This document shows, piece after piece, positions 8,434 to 17,482 of a stretch of DNA of 64,000 nucleotides. The stretch is from Dysosmobacter sp. Marseille-Q4140 (GTDB lineage: Bacteria; Bacillota; Clostridia; Oscillospirales; Oscillospiraceae). Position 1 is the stretch's first letter, and every line of letters begins with the position of its first letter. The stretch spans positions 2,852,001-2,916,000 of the forward strand of contig CP073694.1 in assembly GCA_018228705.1 (NCBI GenBank), in the 5' to 3' direction. The notes under the pieces were generated by a model, which worked only from the letters and a program-made list of their open reading frames with translations, did no database searches and had not been told where the DNA came from. The translations under genes and the position numbers were made by a program.

Positions 8434-8859
8434 TCAGAAGCGTTTGTCCTTGGCGGTGTCGCAGTAGGCGCAGCGGTAGGTGTGCTTTTCGGGGTCGCTG
8501 AGCAGGAAGATGGCGTCCAGCTGGGGCTCCGCCACGGTGATGCAGCGGGGGTTCTTGCAGTGGATGATATTCACCAGCTTCTTGGGCAGTTCCAGGTGCT
8601 TCTTCTCCACCCGGACTCCGTTGCGGATGATGTTGACGGTGATGTTGGCGTCGATGTAGCCCAGTACGTCCAGATCCACTTCCATGGGGGAGTCGATCTT
8701 GATGATGTCCTTCCTGCCCATGCGGCCGCTGCGGACGTTTTTGATGATGGCCACAGAGCAGTCCAGCTCGTCCAGATGCAGGTACTTGTAGATGTCCATG
8801 CTCTTGCCGGCCTGGATGTGGTCCAGGACCACGCCGTCTTGGATGCTGTCGATATTCAT
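8434..8859 (-). CDS. pyrI: Aspartate carbamoyltransferase regulatory subunit
   Basis: The 141-residue protein matches PyrI, which binds catalytic trimers of PyrB and gives allosteric control by CTP/UTP and ATP. The N-terminal nucleotide-binding domain is followed by a zinc domain with C-KNPR-C and C-AY-C, the four cysteines that hold zinc at the contact with PyrB. ATG 8859 follows AGGAGGTC at 6 bases; an upstream in-frame ATG is not used. It is the last gene of the pyr operon, 13 bases after pyrB. Having pyrI means the enzyme is likely feedback-regulated, unlike the unregulated PyrB of Bacillus. Confidence 0.95.
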   Translation of the reverse strand: MNIDSIQDGVVLDHIQAGKSMDIYKYLHLDELDCSVAIIKNVRSGRMGRKDIIKIDSPMEVDLDVLGYIDANITVNIIRNGVRVEKKHLELPKKLVNIIHCKNPRCITVAEPQLDAIFLLSDPEKHTYRCAYCDTAKDKRF

Positions 8860-8872
8860 AGATGTGACCTCC

Positions 8873-9793
8873 TCAAACCTCAATGCCCAGCAGCTTCATG
8901 ATCAGCGCCATGCGGATATACTTGCCGTTTTTCACCTGTTTCCAGTAGGCGGCCCTGGGGTCCTTGTCCACGGCCACAGCAATCTCGTTGACGCGGGGCA
9001 GGGGATGGAGGATAGACAGGTCCGGCTTGGCGTTCACCAGCTTTTCCGGGTTGAGAATGTAGCTGTCCTTCAGCCGCAGGTAGTCCTCCTCGTTGAAGAA
9101 CCGCTCCTTCTGGACCCGGGTCATGTACAGGATGTCCAGCTGGGGGATGACGGATTCCAGATCCGTGGTCTGGGTGTAGGGGATGCCTTTCTTTTTGAAG
9201 GCCTCCTCCTTGACATACCGGGGGAGCTTGAGCTCCAGGGGGGAGATCAGCACGTAATTGATATCGGTGTAGCGGCTCAGGGCATTGACCAGGGAATGGA
9301 CGGTGCGGCCGAATTTCAGGTCGCCGCAGAAGCCGATGGTGAAGCCGTTGAGCCGGCCCTTCTCCCGGTGGATGGTCAGCAGGTCCGTCAGGGTCTGGGT
9401 GGGGTGGTTGTGGCCGCCGTCACCGGCGTTGATGATCGGCACCTCAGAGAACTGGGCGGCGGCGTAGGGGGCGCCCTCCTTGGGATGGCGCATGGCGATG
9501 ATGTCGGCATAGCAGCTGACGGTGTGGATGGTGTCGCCCACGGTCTCTCCCTTGGCGGTGGAGCTGGACATGGCCTCGGAGAAGCCCAGGGTGCTGCCGC
9601 CCAGGGCCAGCATGGCGGACTCAAAGCTCAGGCGGGTGCGGGTGGAGGGCTCGAAAAAGAGGGTGGCCAGCTGCTTGTGGGCGCAGGCGTTCTGGTATTT
9701 GGCGGGGTTTGCAATAATGTCCTCAGCGGTGGCGATCAGCTGGTCGATCTCTTCCACGCTCAGGTCTACGACATCCAGGATATTACGAGGCAT
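8873..9793 (-). CDS. pyrB: Aspartate carbamoyltransferase catalytic subunit
   Basis: The 306-residue enzyme condenses carbamoyl phosphate and L-aspartate to N-carbamoyl-aspartate, the committed step of pyrimidine synthesis. The carbamoyl-phosphate motif [13 protein letters not shown], the GGHNHPTQ motif and the HPLPRVNEI motif are all intact. ATG 9793 is preceded by AAAGGAG. The gene lies between pyrE (13 bases) and pyrI (13 bases), whose product would assemble with it into a holoenzyme. Confidence 0.97.
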   Translation of the reverse strand: MPRNILDVVDLSVEEIDQLIATAEDIIANPAKYQNACAHKQLATLFFEPSTRTRLSFESAMLALGGSTLGFSEAMSSSTAKGETVGDTIHTVSCYADIIAMRHPKEGAPYAAAQFSEVPIINAGDGGHNHPTQTLTDLLTIHREKGRLNGFTIGFCGDLKFGRTVHSLVNALSRYTDINYVLISPLELKLPRYVKEEAFKKKGIPYTQTTDLESVIPQLDILYMTRVQKERFFNEEDYLRLKDSYILNPEKLVNAKPDLSILHPLPRVNEIAVAVDKDPRAAYWKQVKNGKYIRMALIMKLLGIEV

Positions 9794-9806
9794 GATAGCT
9801 CCTTTC

Positions 9807-10442
9807 TCAACCGATCCAACTTTCGTCGGAGGGATTTGCACGGAATTTCTTCAGCCGGTCGATGTCCTCGGGGCGGATCTTGCCCTCGTCGGCGGCCACG
9901 GCGCACACGGCGTCAAAATTGGACAGGGAGTAGTTGGTCACATTGGCGGCTGCCAGGCGGTCCAGGCCCTTCTGGAGCCCGTAGGTGAAGATGGACACGA
10001 TGCCCAGCACCTGGGCGCCGGCCTCCCGCAGGGCCTCCACCACCTCGATGCAGCTTCCGCCGGTGGAGATCAGGTCCTCCACCACGACCACCTTCTGGCC
10101 CGGCTCCAGCTTGCCCTCGATGCGGTTGCCCCGGCCGTGGTCCTTGTTGCCGGAGCGGACGTAGCCCATGGGCAGGCCCATCAGGTGGCCCACGATGGCG
10201 GCGTGGGCGATGCCGGCGGTGGAGGTGCCCATCAGGACCTCCACGTCGGGATAGTGTTTGCAGATCAGGTCCACCAGCCCCTCCTCCACGTGGGTGCGGA
10301 CGGCGGGAGCCGTCAGGGTCAGGCGGTTGTCGCAGTAAATGGGACTCTTGATGCCGCTGGCCCAGGTGAAGGGCTCGTCGGGCCGCAGAAAGACCGCTCC
10401 GATGGAGAGCAGGTCATGGGCGATGGTCTGTTCCAGGTTCAT
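9807..10442 (-). CDS. pyrE: Orotate phosphoribosyltransferase
   Basis: This 211-residue enzyme joins orotate and phosphoribosyl pyrophosphate (PRPP) to form orotidine 5'-phosphate. The PRPP loop is [13 protein letters not shown], and the flexible catalytic loop lies around [23 protein letters not shown] stands before the ATG. It is the fifth gene of the operon, separated from pyrF by 43 bases. Confidence 0.96.
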   Translation of the reverse strand: MNLEQTIAHDLLSIGAVFLRPDEPFTWASGIKSPIYCDNRLTLTAPAVRTHVEEGLVDLICKHYPDVEVLMGTSTAGIAHAAIVGHLMGLPMGYVRSGNKDHGRGNRIEGKLEPGQKVVVVEDLISTGGSCIEVVEALREAGAQVLGIVSIFTYGLQKGLDRLAAANVTNYSLSNFDAVCAVAADEGKIRPEDIDRLKKFRANPSDESWIG

Positions 10443-10485
10443 GTCAAAATCCTCCTTGGTAGAATACGAAGATCAGGCAGGGCGC

Positions 10486-11187
10486 TCAGCCCAGGAAGTC
10501 CGTCACGGCCCGGCGGTACGCGGCCACAGGGTCCTCGGCCTGGGTGATGGGGCGGCCCACCACGATGTAGTCGCAGCCGGACTTGCCGGCCTTCTCCGGG
10601 GTCATGATGCGCTTCTGGTCCCCGGCGGCGGAGTCGGCAAAGCGGATGCCCGGGGTGACGGTGACGAAGCCCGCACCGCAGTGCTCCTTCACCAGAGCCG
10701 CCTCCAGGGGAGAGCAGACTACGCCGTCCAGGCCGGAGGCCGCGGCGTTCTTGGCGTAGGCCATGACGGTGTCCGCCATGGGCACGTCGATCAGCAGCTC
10801 GTTTTTCAAAGCGGCGGCGTCGGTGGAGGTCAGCTGGGTCACGGCAATCAGCATCGGGCGGGTGCCGTCGGGCCGGGTCAGGCCCTCCAGGGCGGCCTTC
10901 ATCATCTCAGAGGCACCGGCGGCGTGGAGGTTCACCATGTCCACGTCCAGCCGGGAGAGGACCGCCATGGCCCGCTTCACGGTGTTGGGGATGTCGTGGA
11001 GCTTCAGGTCCAGGAAGATCTTGTGGCCCCGGGCCTTGATGTCCCGGACCACCTGGGGACCCTCGGCATAGAACAGCTCCATGCCGATCTTCACGAAGGG
11101 TTTTTCCCCGGCGGGGAAGCGGTCCAGGAAGGAGAGGGTCTCCTCCTTGGTGGGGAAGTCCAGAGCGATGATCACGTCGTTAGCCAT
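10486..11187 (-). CDS. pyrF: Orotidine 5'-phosphate decarboxylase
   Basis: The 233-residue enzyme decarboxylates orotidine monophosphate to UMP, the last step of the pathway. The catalytic Lys-Asp array is seen in [13 protein letters not shown], and the phosphate loop lies in the later [12 protein letters not shown]. The first bases overlap the end of pyrD by 8 bases, and the GGAGG of this gene lies inside the pyrD reading frame, so the two are translationally coupled. Confidence 0.96.
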   Translation of the reverse strand: MANDVIIALDFPTKEETLSFLDRFPAGEKPFVKIGMELFYAEGPQVVRDIKARGHKIFLDLKLHDIPNTVKRAMAVLSRLDVDMVNLHAAGASEMMKAALEGLTRPDGTRPMLIAVTQLTSTDAAALKNELLIDVPMADTVMAYAKNAAASGLDGVVCSPLEAALVKEHCGAGFVTVTPGIRFADSAAGDQKRIMTPEKAGKSGCDYIVVGRPITQAEDPVAAYRRAVTDFLG

Positions 11188-12097
11188 GGTGGGCGCCTCC
11201 TGTCAATTCAGAAATGTTGGTCACGCCCAGCTGCGCACTGACAGCGGGCAATTTTTCGATGATGGTCTTGCAGGCGTAGGGGTCCCGGAGGTTGGCGGCG
11301 CCCACCTCCACGGCGGTGGCCCCGGCCAGCATCATCTCGCACACGTCCTCGGCGGAGGAAACGCCGCCGCAGCCGATGATGGGCAGTTTCACCGCCTCGT
11401 ACACGTCCCACACCATCCGCACCGCCACCGGGAATACGGCGGGGCCGGAGAGGCCGCCGGTGCGGTTGGCCAGCAGGGGCCGCTTGGTTTTGAGGTCAAT
11501 GCGCATCCCCAGCAGGGTGTTGATGAGGCAGATGCCGTCGGCCCCCTCGGCCTCGCAGGCCCGGGCGATGGCGGCGATGTCGGTGACGTTGGGGGAGAGC
11601 TTCATGAACACCGGCTTGTCCGTCACGGCCCGGACGGCTTTCGTCACCGCCGCGGCGCCCTGGGGATCGGAGCCGAAGTTCTGCCCGCCGGCATGGACGT
11701 TGGGGCAGGAGATGTTGACCTCCAGGATCTTCACCTGGTCCACGCCGTTCAGCTTCCGGCAGTTGTCCGCGTACTCCTCCAGGGAGAAGCCGCCCACGTT
11801 GGCGATGACGGGCCCCTGGAAGATCTTTGCGATGTTGGGTACCTCGTTTGCGATCACTGCGTCGATGCCGGGGTTTTGGAGGCCCACGGCGTTGAGCATG
11901 CCGCCCTCGGTCTCGGCAATCCGGGGCTGGGGGTTGCCCAGCCGGGCCGAGCCGGTGGTGCCCTTCCAGGAAAAGCTCCCCAGAACATTCAGGTCATAGA
12001 GTTCGGCGTACTCCCGGCCATAGCCGAAGGTGCCGGAGGCGGGGATCACAGGGTTTTTCAGCTCCACACCCGCCAGGGAAACGGTCAAATCTACCAT
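11180..12097 (-). CDS. pyrD: Dihydroorotate dehydrogenase, class 1B catalytic subunit
   Basis: The 305-residue flavoprotein oxidises dihydroorotate to orotate. Its start, [25 protein letters not shown], carries the FMN-binding Ser/Gly region, and the [10 protein letters not shown] motif supplies the catalytic Cys typical of class 1. Class 1B enzymes pass electrons through PyrK to NAD+, and pyrK lies directly upstream (7-base overlap). ATG 12097 follows AGGAGGAGATCGT. Confidence 0.96.
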   Translation of the reverse strand: MVDLTVSLAGVELKNPVIPASGTFGYGREYAELYDLNVLGSFSWKGTTGSARLGNPQPRIAETEGGMLNAVGLQNPGIDAVIANEVPNIAKIFQGPVIANVGGFSLEEYADNCRKLNGVDQVKILEVNISCPNVHAGGQNFGSDPQGAAAVTKAVRAVTDKPVFMKLSPNVTDIAAIARACEAEGADGICLINTLLGMRIDLKTKRPLLANRTGGLSGPAVFPVAVRMVWDVYEAVKLPIIGCGGVSSAEDVCEMMLAGATAVEVGAANLRDPYACKTIIEKLPAVSAQLGVTNISELTGGAHHG

Positions 12098-12828
12098 ACG
12101 ATCTCCTCCTGATACAGGATGGGGCCGTCCTTGCACACCCGCTTGTACCCGTCCCTGGTGGGCACGGTGCAGCCCATGCAGGCGCCGAAGCCGCAGCCCA
12201 TCCGGGCCTCGAAGCTGTACTGGCCGCCGGTGAGGCCCGGCAGGCAGTGGACGGCCTTGAGCATGGGCAGGGGGCCGCAGGCAAACACGTAGTTGAGGTC
12301 CGGCAGCTTGGAAAGACTGTCGGTGACGAAGCCCTTCGTTCCCATGCTGCCGTCCTCCGTGGCGATCATCAGGCGGCAGCCCAGGGCGGCGAACTCCTCC
12401 AGATAGAAGGCGTCCTTCCCGGAGCGGAAGCCCAGCACCACCGTGGGGGTCCGGCCCTGGGCCAGCAGATGCCGGGCCAGACCGTACATGGGGGCGATGC
12501 CGATGCCGCCGCCCACCAGCACCGGGTTCTCGCCGCCGAAGGCGGTGTCAAACCCGTTGCCAAGGCCGCTGAGCACGTCCAGCTCCTCCCCCGGCACGCA
12601 GCGGACCAGGTCGTGGGTGCCGCCGCCGACCACCTTCACCAGCAGCATCAGGGCATCTTTGTCCCAGTTGCAGATGGAGATGGGCCGGCGCAGGAACTTC
12701 CCCGGCAGGGAGATGTTGATGAACTGGCCCGGAGCGGTGATGGCGGAGGTGTCGCCGGAGAGGATCAGCTCGTAGGTGTCCTCCGTCAGCTGCCGGGCGT
12801 GTTCCATGGTAAAGAGGGACTGTTTCAT
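12091..12828 (-). CDS. pyrK: Dihydroorotate dehydrogenase electron transfer subunit
   Basis: The 245-residue protein binds FAD and a [2Fe-2S] cluster and carries electrons from PyrD to NAD+. The FAD motif is RRPISICN, the NAD-binding part is VGGGIGIAPMYGLA, and the cluster cysteines are in GCGFGACMGC plus a Cys 10 residues later. The start codon overlaps the pyrC stop (ATGA). A longer upstream frame exists only as a shadow of pyrC. Confidence 0.95.
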   Translation of the reverse strand: MKQSLFTMEHARQLTEDTYELILSGDTSAITAPGQFINISLPGKFLRRPISICNWDKDALMLLVKVVGGGTHDLVRCVPGEELDVLSGLGNGFDTAFGGENPVLVGGGIGIAPMYGLARHLLAQGRTPTVVLGFRSGKDAFYLEEFAALGCRLMIATEDGSMGTKGFVTDSLSKLPDLNYVFACGPLPMLKAVHCLPGLTGGQYSFEARMGCGFGACMGCTVPTRDGYKRVCKDGPILYQEEIVW

Positions 12829-14117
12829 GCGAAGGGTTCCTCCTCCCGTTTGAAATCGGTGTAGACCAGCTCCCCGCCGCAGATGGTGGCGGCCACGGCG
12901 GCGGCCACGCCCCACCCATCGAAGGGGGTGGCCCGGCCCAGGGAGCGGAAGTCGGCGCTGTTGATGACGTGGGGGCGGTTCAGGTCCAGCACGGTCAGGT
13001 CCGCCGCCTCGCCGGGGGCGATGTCGCCGCCGCTCAGGCGGAAGATCCGCCGGGGATTGACGCACAGGGCGTTCAGCAGGGTTTCGATGGGCACCGCGCC
13101 GGTGCGCACCAGCTGGGTGTACAGCACCGGGAAGGCGCACTCCAGACCCACGATGCCGTTGAGGCTCCCGGCCAGGCCCCGGGCTTTCTCCTCCGCGCTG
13201 TGGGGGGCGTGGTCCGTGGCGATGCAGTCCACGGTGCCGTCCAGGAGGCCCTCCAGCAATGCGTCCCGGTCGGCGGCGGAGCGGATGGGGGGGTTCATGC
13301 GGAACCGGCCCTCGTCCAGCAGGTCCTCGTCGCACAGCACCAGGTAGTGGGGGCCGGTCTCGCAGGTGACCGGCAGGCCCTCCGCCTTGGCCTTGCGGAT
13401 CAGAGCCACGGACTCCTTGGTGGAGATATGGCAGACGTGGTAGCGGCAGCCGGTCTGGCGGACCAGGTTCAGATCCCGCTCCACCTGGCGCCACTCGCTC
13501 TCGGAGGCGTTGCCCACCAGACCGTGGGCACGGGCAAAGGCCCCGTCGTGGACGCTCCAGCCCTTTTGGAGCAGGGCTTCGTCCTCGCAGTGGGCCACGA
13601 TGGGCTTGTCCAGCTGCTTTGCCAGTTCCATGGCCCGGCGCATCATGCTCTCAGATTGGACGCCTTTGCCGTCGTCGGAGAAGCCGGCCACATCCGGGGC
13701 CATGGCGGCCATGTCCGCCAGCGTCTGCCCGGCCTCGCCGCAGGTGATGGCGCCGTAGGGGTAGACATGGACCCTGGCATCCCGGCGAATAATGTCCAGC
13801 TGAGCATCCAGATGTTCCCGGCTGTCGGGTACGGGTTTTAAATTGGGCATGGCACACACCGCCGTGTAGCCGCCCGCGGCGGCGGCGGAGGTGCCGGAGA
13901 AGACCGTCTCCTTATAAGAAAATCCAGGCTCTCGAAGATGGACGTGAACATCGACGAAACCTGGAACGATCATACAATCGGAACATTCAATTACGGAAAA
14001 GCCTTCCTTGGGAAGGGAGGGGGAAACGGAAACAATGCGGCCCTGGTCAACGGCCACATCCATCTGGCGAAAAGTGCCGCCGTGGAAAACGGTACCGCCG
14101 GTCAGCAGCAAGCTCAT
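12825..14117 (-). CDS. pyrC: Dihydroorotase
   Basis: The 430-residue amidohydrolase closes carbamoyl-aspartate to dihydroorotate. DVHVHLREPG binds the metal pair and is followed by a TAVCAMPN motif and an Asp in CIATDHAPHS. This is the long class I form common in Firmicutes. AAGGAAGGAG precedes ATG 14117; an ATG 36 bases further upstream is not supported. It is the first gene of the pyr operon, about 33 bases after the predicted transcription start. No carA/carB gene is seen in the window, so carbamoyl phosphate is made elsewhere. Confidence 0.95.
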   Translation of the reverse strand: MSLLLTGGTVFHGGTFRQMDVAVDQGRIVSVSPSLPKEGFSVIECSDCMIVPGFVDVHVHLREPGFSYKETVFSGTSAAAAGGYTAVCAMPNLKPVPDSREHLDAQLDIIRRDARVHVYPYGAITCGEAGQTLADMAAMAPDVAGFSDDGKGVQSESMMRRAMELAKQLDKPIVAHCEDEALLQKGWSVHDGAFARAHGLVGNASESEWRQVERDLNLVRQTGCRYHVCHISTKESVALIRKAKAEGLPVTCETGPHYLVLCDEDLLDEGRFRMNPPIRSAADRDALLEGLLDGTVDCIATDHAPHSAEEKARGLAGSLNGIVGLECAFPVLYTQLVRTGAVPIETLLNALCVNPRRIFRLSGGDIAPGEAADLTVLDLNRPHVINSADFRSLGRATPFDGWGVAAAVAATICGGELVYTDFKREEEPFA

Positions 14118-14156
14118 GGTGTCTCTCCTTCCTTTTGCGTGTTTGTTCAACATATT

Positions 14157-14185
14157 ATAATATCCAAAGGGCTGCCGCTTGTCAA
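14157..14185 (-). promoter_or_regulatory. Promoter of the pyr operon
   Basis: On the minus strand TTGACA (14185-14180) is followed after 17 bases by TATTAT (14162-14157). The leader before pyrC is only about 35 bases, so there is no room for a PyrR-type attenuator. Confidence 0.8.
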
Positions 14186-14219
14186 CGGATTTCCCCCCGG
14201 CAGAACCGATAAAAAGAAA

Positions 14220-14380
14220 GGGAAATGCACGTTGATTTTTGGCCCGGAACAGCGCCCCGGCTCAGTGTGCGCCGCATCCGGCGCTCCTATCCCAAGGAGG
14301 AGATGGGGATGCCTGGCGGAGGTGTGCGGCGGCCGTTTTCACATGCTGAGCGCCGCCTCTGCCAAGAGGCGGCGCTTTTG
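14220..14380 (+). ncRNA. Possible unannotated plus-strand RNA ending in a terminator
   Basis: This gap holds no convincing gene. Its plus strand contains a GCGCCG/CGGCGC hairpin near 14270-14284. It ends in a perfect 12-bp stem (14349-14360 with 14365-14376) followed by TTTTGG. The minus strand lacks a T-run after the same stem, so the terminator faces plus. No known RNA family was recognised and no clear promoter is seen. It could also be the end of a short peptide gene, because AAGGAGG precedes an ATG at about 14303. Confidence 0.25.
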
Positions 14381-14401
14381 GGGCCGTGAAAAAAGAAGTG
14401 C

Positions 14402-14812
14402 TCAGCAGTGGTGGCCGCAGGTATGCCCCTCGCCGTGGCCGCCGCAGCCGTGGTCACCGCAGGCGTGGTCCTCGCCGTGATGGTGGTCGCAGGTGGCGGC
14501 CTCGGCGAATTGCAGGGAGCCGTTCAGCAGCTCCGCTACCCGCTGGTCGGCGTCGCCGGAGCAGCCGGCGTACAGCCGGATGCCGGCCTCCGCCAGAGCC
14601 ATCTGGGCCCCGCCGCCGATGCCGCCGCAGATCAGGCAGTCCACGCCCAGCTGGCTGAGCAGGCCTGCCAGGGCGCCGTGGCCGCTGCCGTTGGTGTCCA
14701 CCACCTGAGCGGAAACCACGGCACCGTTTTCTACCTCATAGAGCTTGAACTGGGCCGTGTGGCCGAAGTGCTGGAACACGCTGCCGTTTTCATAGGTGAC
14801 TGCGATTTTCAT
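14402..14812 (-). CDS. NifX/NafY-type (dinitrogenase iron-molybdenum cofactor) protein
   Basis: The 136-residue protein begins MKIAVTYENGSVFQHFGHT and has the LICGGIGGGAQMALAEAGI motif of the NifB/NifX/NafY fold, which binds iron-molybdenum or other metal clusters. No nif genes are near; this is the small stand-alone form common in anaerobes. The last 29 residues hold nine His and five Cys and probably bind metal. It overlaps the preceding DUF134 gene by ATGA, and GGAAGATC precedes its ATG. Confidence 0.88.
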   Translation of the reverse strand: MKIAVTYENGSVFQHFGHTAQFKLYEVENGAVVSAQVVDTNGSGHGALAGLLSQLGVDCLICGGIGGGAQMALAEAGIRLYAGCSGDADQRVAELLNGSLQFAEAATCDHHHGEDHACGDHGCGGHGEGHTCGHHC

Positions 14813-15171
14813 GTGCGATCTTCCTTTCCGTCTTGGGGGTGGCACCGGCCGCAGCCGCCGCGGCTGCATCCGCCGCTGTGCCGGGGGCAGATGGCGTAGC
14901 TGCCGCCCACGATCTGCAGTGGCCGTCCCTCCACCAGAAACGCCGCCAGCTTTCGGCGGGCCTGGGCATAGATCCGCTGGACCGTGGTCCGGGCCACGTC
15001 CATCTGGGCGGCGGCCTCCTCCTGATTGAGGCCCAGGTGGTCCATCAGACGCACGGCCTCATATTCCTCCACGGTCAGCAGCAGCGGCTCCTCCCGGGAG
15101 GGCTGTTCCGGGGCAAATCGGCAGTGGACCGGCATCTGGCAGACCCGGCGGCATTTGGCGCTGCGGGGCAT
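14809..15171 (-). CDS. DUF134-family HTH regulator
   Basis: The 120-residue protein belongs to the DUF134 family: MPRSAKCRRVC start, LTVEEYEAVRLMDHLGLNQE, and a sigma-70 region-4 like helix-turn-helix (AAAQMDVARTTVQRIYAQAR). Family members are usually beside NifX-like genes, as here. The C-terminal tail is Cys/Gly/His-rich, suggesting metal sensing. ATG 15171 follows AAGGAGG. Two direct repeats in its promoter (15186-15199 and 15213-15226) could be its own operator. Confidence 0.88.
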   Translation of the reverse strand: MPRSAKCRRVCQMPVHCRFAPEQPSREEPLLLTVEEYEAVRLMDHLGLNQEEAAAQMDVARTTVQRIYAQARRKLAAFLVEGRPLQIVGGSYAICPRHSGGCSRGGCGRCHPQDGKEDRT

Positions 15172-15185
15172 GGGTGTCCCTCCTT

Positions 15186-15230
15186 GTTTTGAACATATGC
15201 CCATTATAAAACGTTTTGGACATATGTCAA
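15186..15230 (-). promoter_or_regulatory. Promoter and candidate operator of the DUF134-NifX operon
   Basis: On the minus strand TTGACA (15230-15225) is followed after 16 bases by TATAAT (15208-15203). Direct repeats GTTTTGRACATATG at 15186-15199 and 15213-15226 (plus strand) are exactly 27 bases apart and flank the -10 box. The second lies in a 10-bp palindrome GACATATGTC. Confidence 0.7.
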
Positions 15231-15238
15231 GTATAATC

Positions 15239-15275
15239 CGCAAAAAATGTGCGCCCCCTTCCGGGGGCGCACAAT
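15239..15275 (-). terminator. Terminator of phosphoglucomutase gene
   Basis: On the minus strand a stem of TGTGCGCCCCC with its complement is followed by ATTTTTTGC, just after the stop of the mutase. Confidence 0.85.
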
Positions 15276-15285
15276 GGGAGTTTTG

Positions 15286-17013
15286 TTACTTCTGCAGGCC
15301 GTCCACCCATTGGCCGTACTTGTCCAGATTGGCCTGGGCGTCGGCGGCGTCCTTGCCCTGGGTCAGGATGTAGACCTTGATCTTGGGCTCCGTGCCGGAG
15401 GGACGGACGATGACGGAGGTGCCGTCGGCCATCTCAAAGCGCAGCACGTTGGACCCCGAGAGCTCCATGGTGCTCTTTGCGCCGGTGGCGCAGTCCACCA
15501 CGGACCCGTCGGCGTAGTCCTTGAAGGTCACGGCCTTCACACCGGAGATCTCGGCGGGCGGGTTCTCCCGCAGGGACTTCATCAGGTTGGCCATGTCTTT
15601 GAGACCGTCCAGGCCGGGCATGACCAGATTGTAGGTCTTTTCGGCGAAGTAGCCGTACTTTTTGTACAGGGCCTGGATGGCGTCGTACAGGGTCATGCCC
15701 TGGGCGGCGTACCAGGCGGCCATCTCGCTGAGCTCCACGGAGGCGGAGACGGCGTCCTTGTCCCGGACGTAGTCGCCCAGCATGTAGCCGTAGCTCTCCT
15801 CGTAGGCGAAGATGACCTTGCCCTCGCCGGCGGCCTCCAGCTTGTCCTTCTTCTCCGCCAGGAACTTGAAGCCGGTGAAGGTGTCGTAGCACTGGAGGCC
15901 GTTTTCCTCGGCCACCTTCCGGGCCATCTCGGTGGTGACGATGGTCTTGAGGGCCACGGGGTTTTCCGGCATCTTGCCGGTGCGGCGCTTGGCGCCGATC
16001 AGATAGTCCAGCAGCAGCACGCCGGTCTGGTTGCCGGAGATGACCTTGAACTCGCCGTCGCCGGTCTTGACCATGATGCCCACCCGGTCGGCGTCGGGGT
16101 CGGAGCCCAGGATGAAGTCGGCGTTGTTGGCCTTGGCCAGCTCCACGGCCAGATAGAAGCCCTCGGGGTTCTCCGGGTTGGGGGAGACCACGGTGGGGAA
16201 GTTGCCGTCGACGACCATTTGCTCCGGCACGCAGATCACGTGCTTGAGCCCCAGGCGCTTGAGAGCCTCGGGGATCAGCTGGTAGCCAGTGCCGTGGAAG
16301 GGGGTGTAGACCATCTTGAAGGTGTCGGCCACCTGCTCCACCACGGCCTTGTCATTGACCTGGGCCATGACGTTGGAGAGGAACTTCTCGTCGGTCTCTT
16401 TGCCCATGAGGGTGATGAGGCCCTCGGACACGGCCAGATCGTAGTCCACCAGCTTCACGCAGTCGAACACGTCCAGCTCCCGCATTTTTTTCGCCACCTC
16501 GTCGGCGTGCTTGGGGGGCAGCTGGGCGCCGTCCTGCCAGTAGACCTTGTAGCCGTTGTACTCCTTGGGATTGTGGCTGGCGGTGACGTTGATGCCGGCG
16601 ATGCAGCCGTATTCCCGGACAGCAAAGCTCAGCTCCGGAGTGGGGCGCAGGGCCTCGAACAGCCGAACGGGGATGCCGTTGGCGGCCATGACGCAGGCGG
16701 CCTCCCGGGCGAAGCGGTCGGAGTTGTTGCGGCAGTCGAAGCACACGGCCACGCCCCGCTGCACCGCCTCGGGGCCCTCCTCCAGGATGACCTGGGCGAA
16801 GGCCTGGGTGGCGTGGCGGATCACGTGGATGTTCATGCGGTTGAGGCCCACGCCCATGGTGCCACGGAGACCTGCGGTGCCGAAGGCCAGCTGGTCGTAG
16901 AACCGGGACTCGATCTCCTTCGCGTCGCCGCGGATGGCCTCCAGCTCCTCGTGCTCCTCGGGACTCAGGACGGGGCTGGCAAGCCACTTCTCATATTCCT
17001 TCATGAAATCCAT
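15286..17013 (-). CDS. Phospho-sugar mutase (phosphoglucomutase/phosphomannomutase)
   Basis: The 575-residue enzyme is of the alpha-D-phosphohexomutase superfamily and converts glucose 1-phosphate to glucose 6-phosphate (or the mannose forms). Four domains are recognisable: GTAGLRGTMGVG at the start, the phosphoserine loop TASHNPKEYNG with Ser146, the metal loop GSDPDADRVG, and the sugar loop FAYEESYGYMLG. The C-terminal phosphate-binding part is VRPSGTEPKIKVY. The length matches the PgcA type of Firmicutes. AGGAGG stands before the ATG. It lies at the end of the cell-wall cluster, which fits a role in envelope sugar supply. Confidence 0.95.
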   Translation of the reverse strand: MDFMKEYEKWLASPVLSPEEHEELEAIRGDAKEIESRFYDQLAFGTAGLRGTMGVGLNRMNIHVIRHATQAFAQVILEEGPEAVQRGVAVCFDCRNNSDRFAREAACVMAANGIPVRLFEALRPTPELSFAVREYGCIAGINVTASHNPKEYNGYKVYWQDGAQLPPKHADEVAKKMRELDVFDCVKLVDYDLAVSEGLITLMGKETDEKFLSNVMAQVNDKAVVEQVADTFKMVYTPFHGTGYQLIPEALKRLGLKHVICVPEQMVVDGNFPTVVSPNPENPEGFYLAVELAKANNADFILGSDPDADRVGIMVKTGDGEFKVISGNQTGVLLLDYLIGAKRRTGKMPENPVALKTIVTTEMARKVAEENGLQCYDTFTGFKFLAEKKDKLEAAGEGKVIFAYEESYGYMLGDYVRDKDAVSASVELSEMAAWYAAQGMTLYDAIQALYKKYGYFAEKTYNLVMPGLDGLKDMANLMKSLRENPPAEISGVKAVTFKDYADGSVVDCATGAKSTMELSGSNVLRFEMADGTSVIVRPSGTEPKIKVYILTQGKDAADAQANLDKYGQWVDGLQK

Positions 17014-17072
17014 ACACGTTTCCTCCTGCTATAAAAATGTACTGAATAATCTCAATCAAACCGGGGGGCGGT

Positions 17073-17438
17073 TCACCGGCTCCAGTCTGGGGAGAAGCCG
17101 CAGACGGGGCACTCATACATGCGCCAGACAAAGGGGCCCAGATTCCTGTCTTCCCCCAGAGAGCCTCTGATGGTGCGGTTTCCGCAGCAGGGACAGCGGT
17201 GATAGGTTAGGGCACTGACCAAGCCAAAGGCGACGAACAAAGCGCCCCCGGCCGTCAGATACGGGTATCCCCGGTCAAAATCCTGCCGCCCCAGGAAAGC
17301 TGCAATGACCATCAGCAGGATCGCCGCCAGACCGATGACGTCCGTCAGATTGGCTCTGCGGCGGAACCGCCGGGCCAGGCGGGTCTTTTCCTCGACCGTC
17401 AGGTTGGGCCGGGGCGTGAAGGGGGCGTTTGGCTGCAT
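17073..17438 (-). CDS. Small two-helix membrane protein with zinc ribbon
   Basis: The 121-residue protein has two hydrophobic helices (around residues 33-50 and 62-82) followed by a C-terminal zinc-ribbon-like pair, C-PC-C and C-PV-C. It begins MQPNAPFTP, with GAGGGAA about 7 bases before the ATG. No family name is recognised. It sits between phosphoglucomutase and a small DUF2007-like gene on the same strand. Confidence 0.75.
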   Translation of the reverse strand: MQPNAPFTPRPNLTVEEKTRLARRFRRRANLTDVIGLAAILLMVIAAFLGRQDFDRGYPYLTAGGALFVAFGLVSALTYHRCPCCGNRTIRGSLGEDRNLGPFVWRMYECPVCGFSPDWSR

Positions 17439-17482
17439 GGCGTTTCCCTCGCTTTCCAAGACAGATGGGCAAAGCCCGGCCG

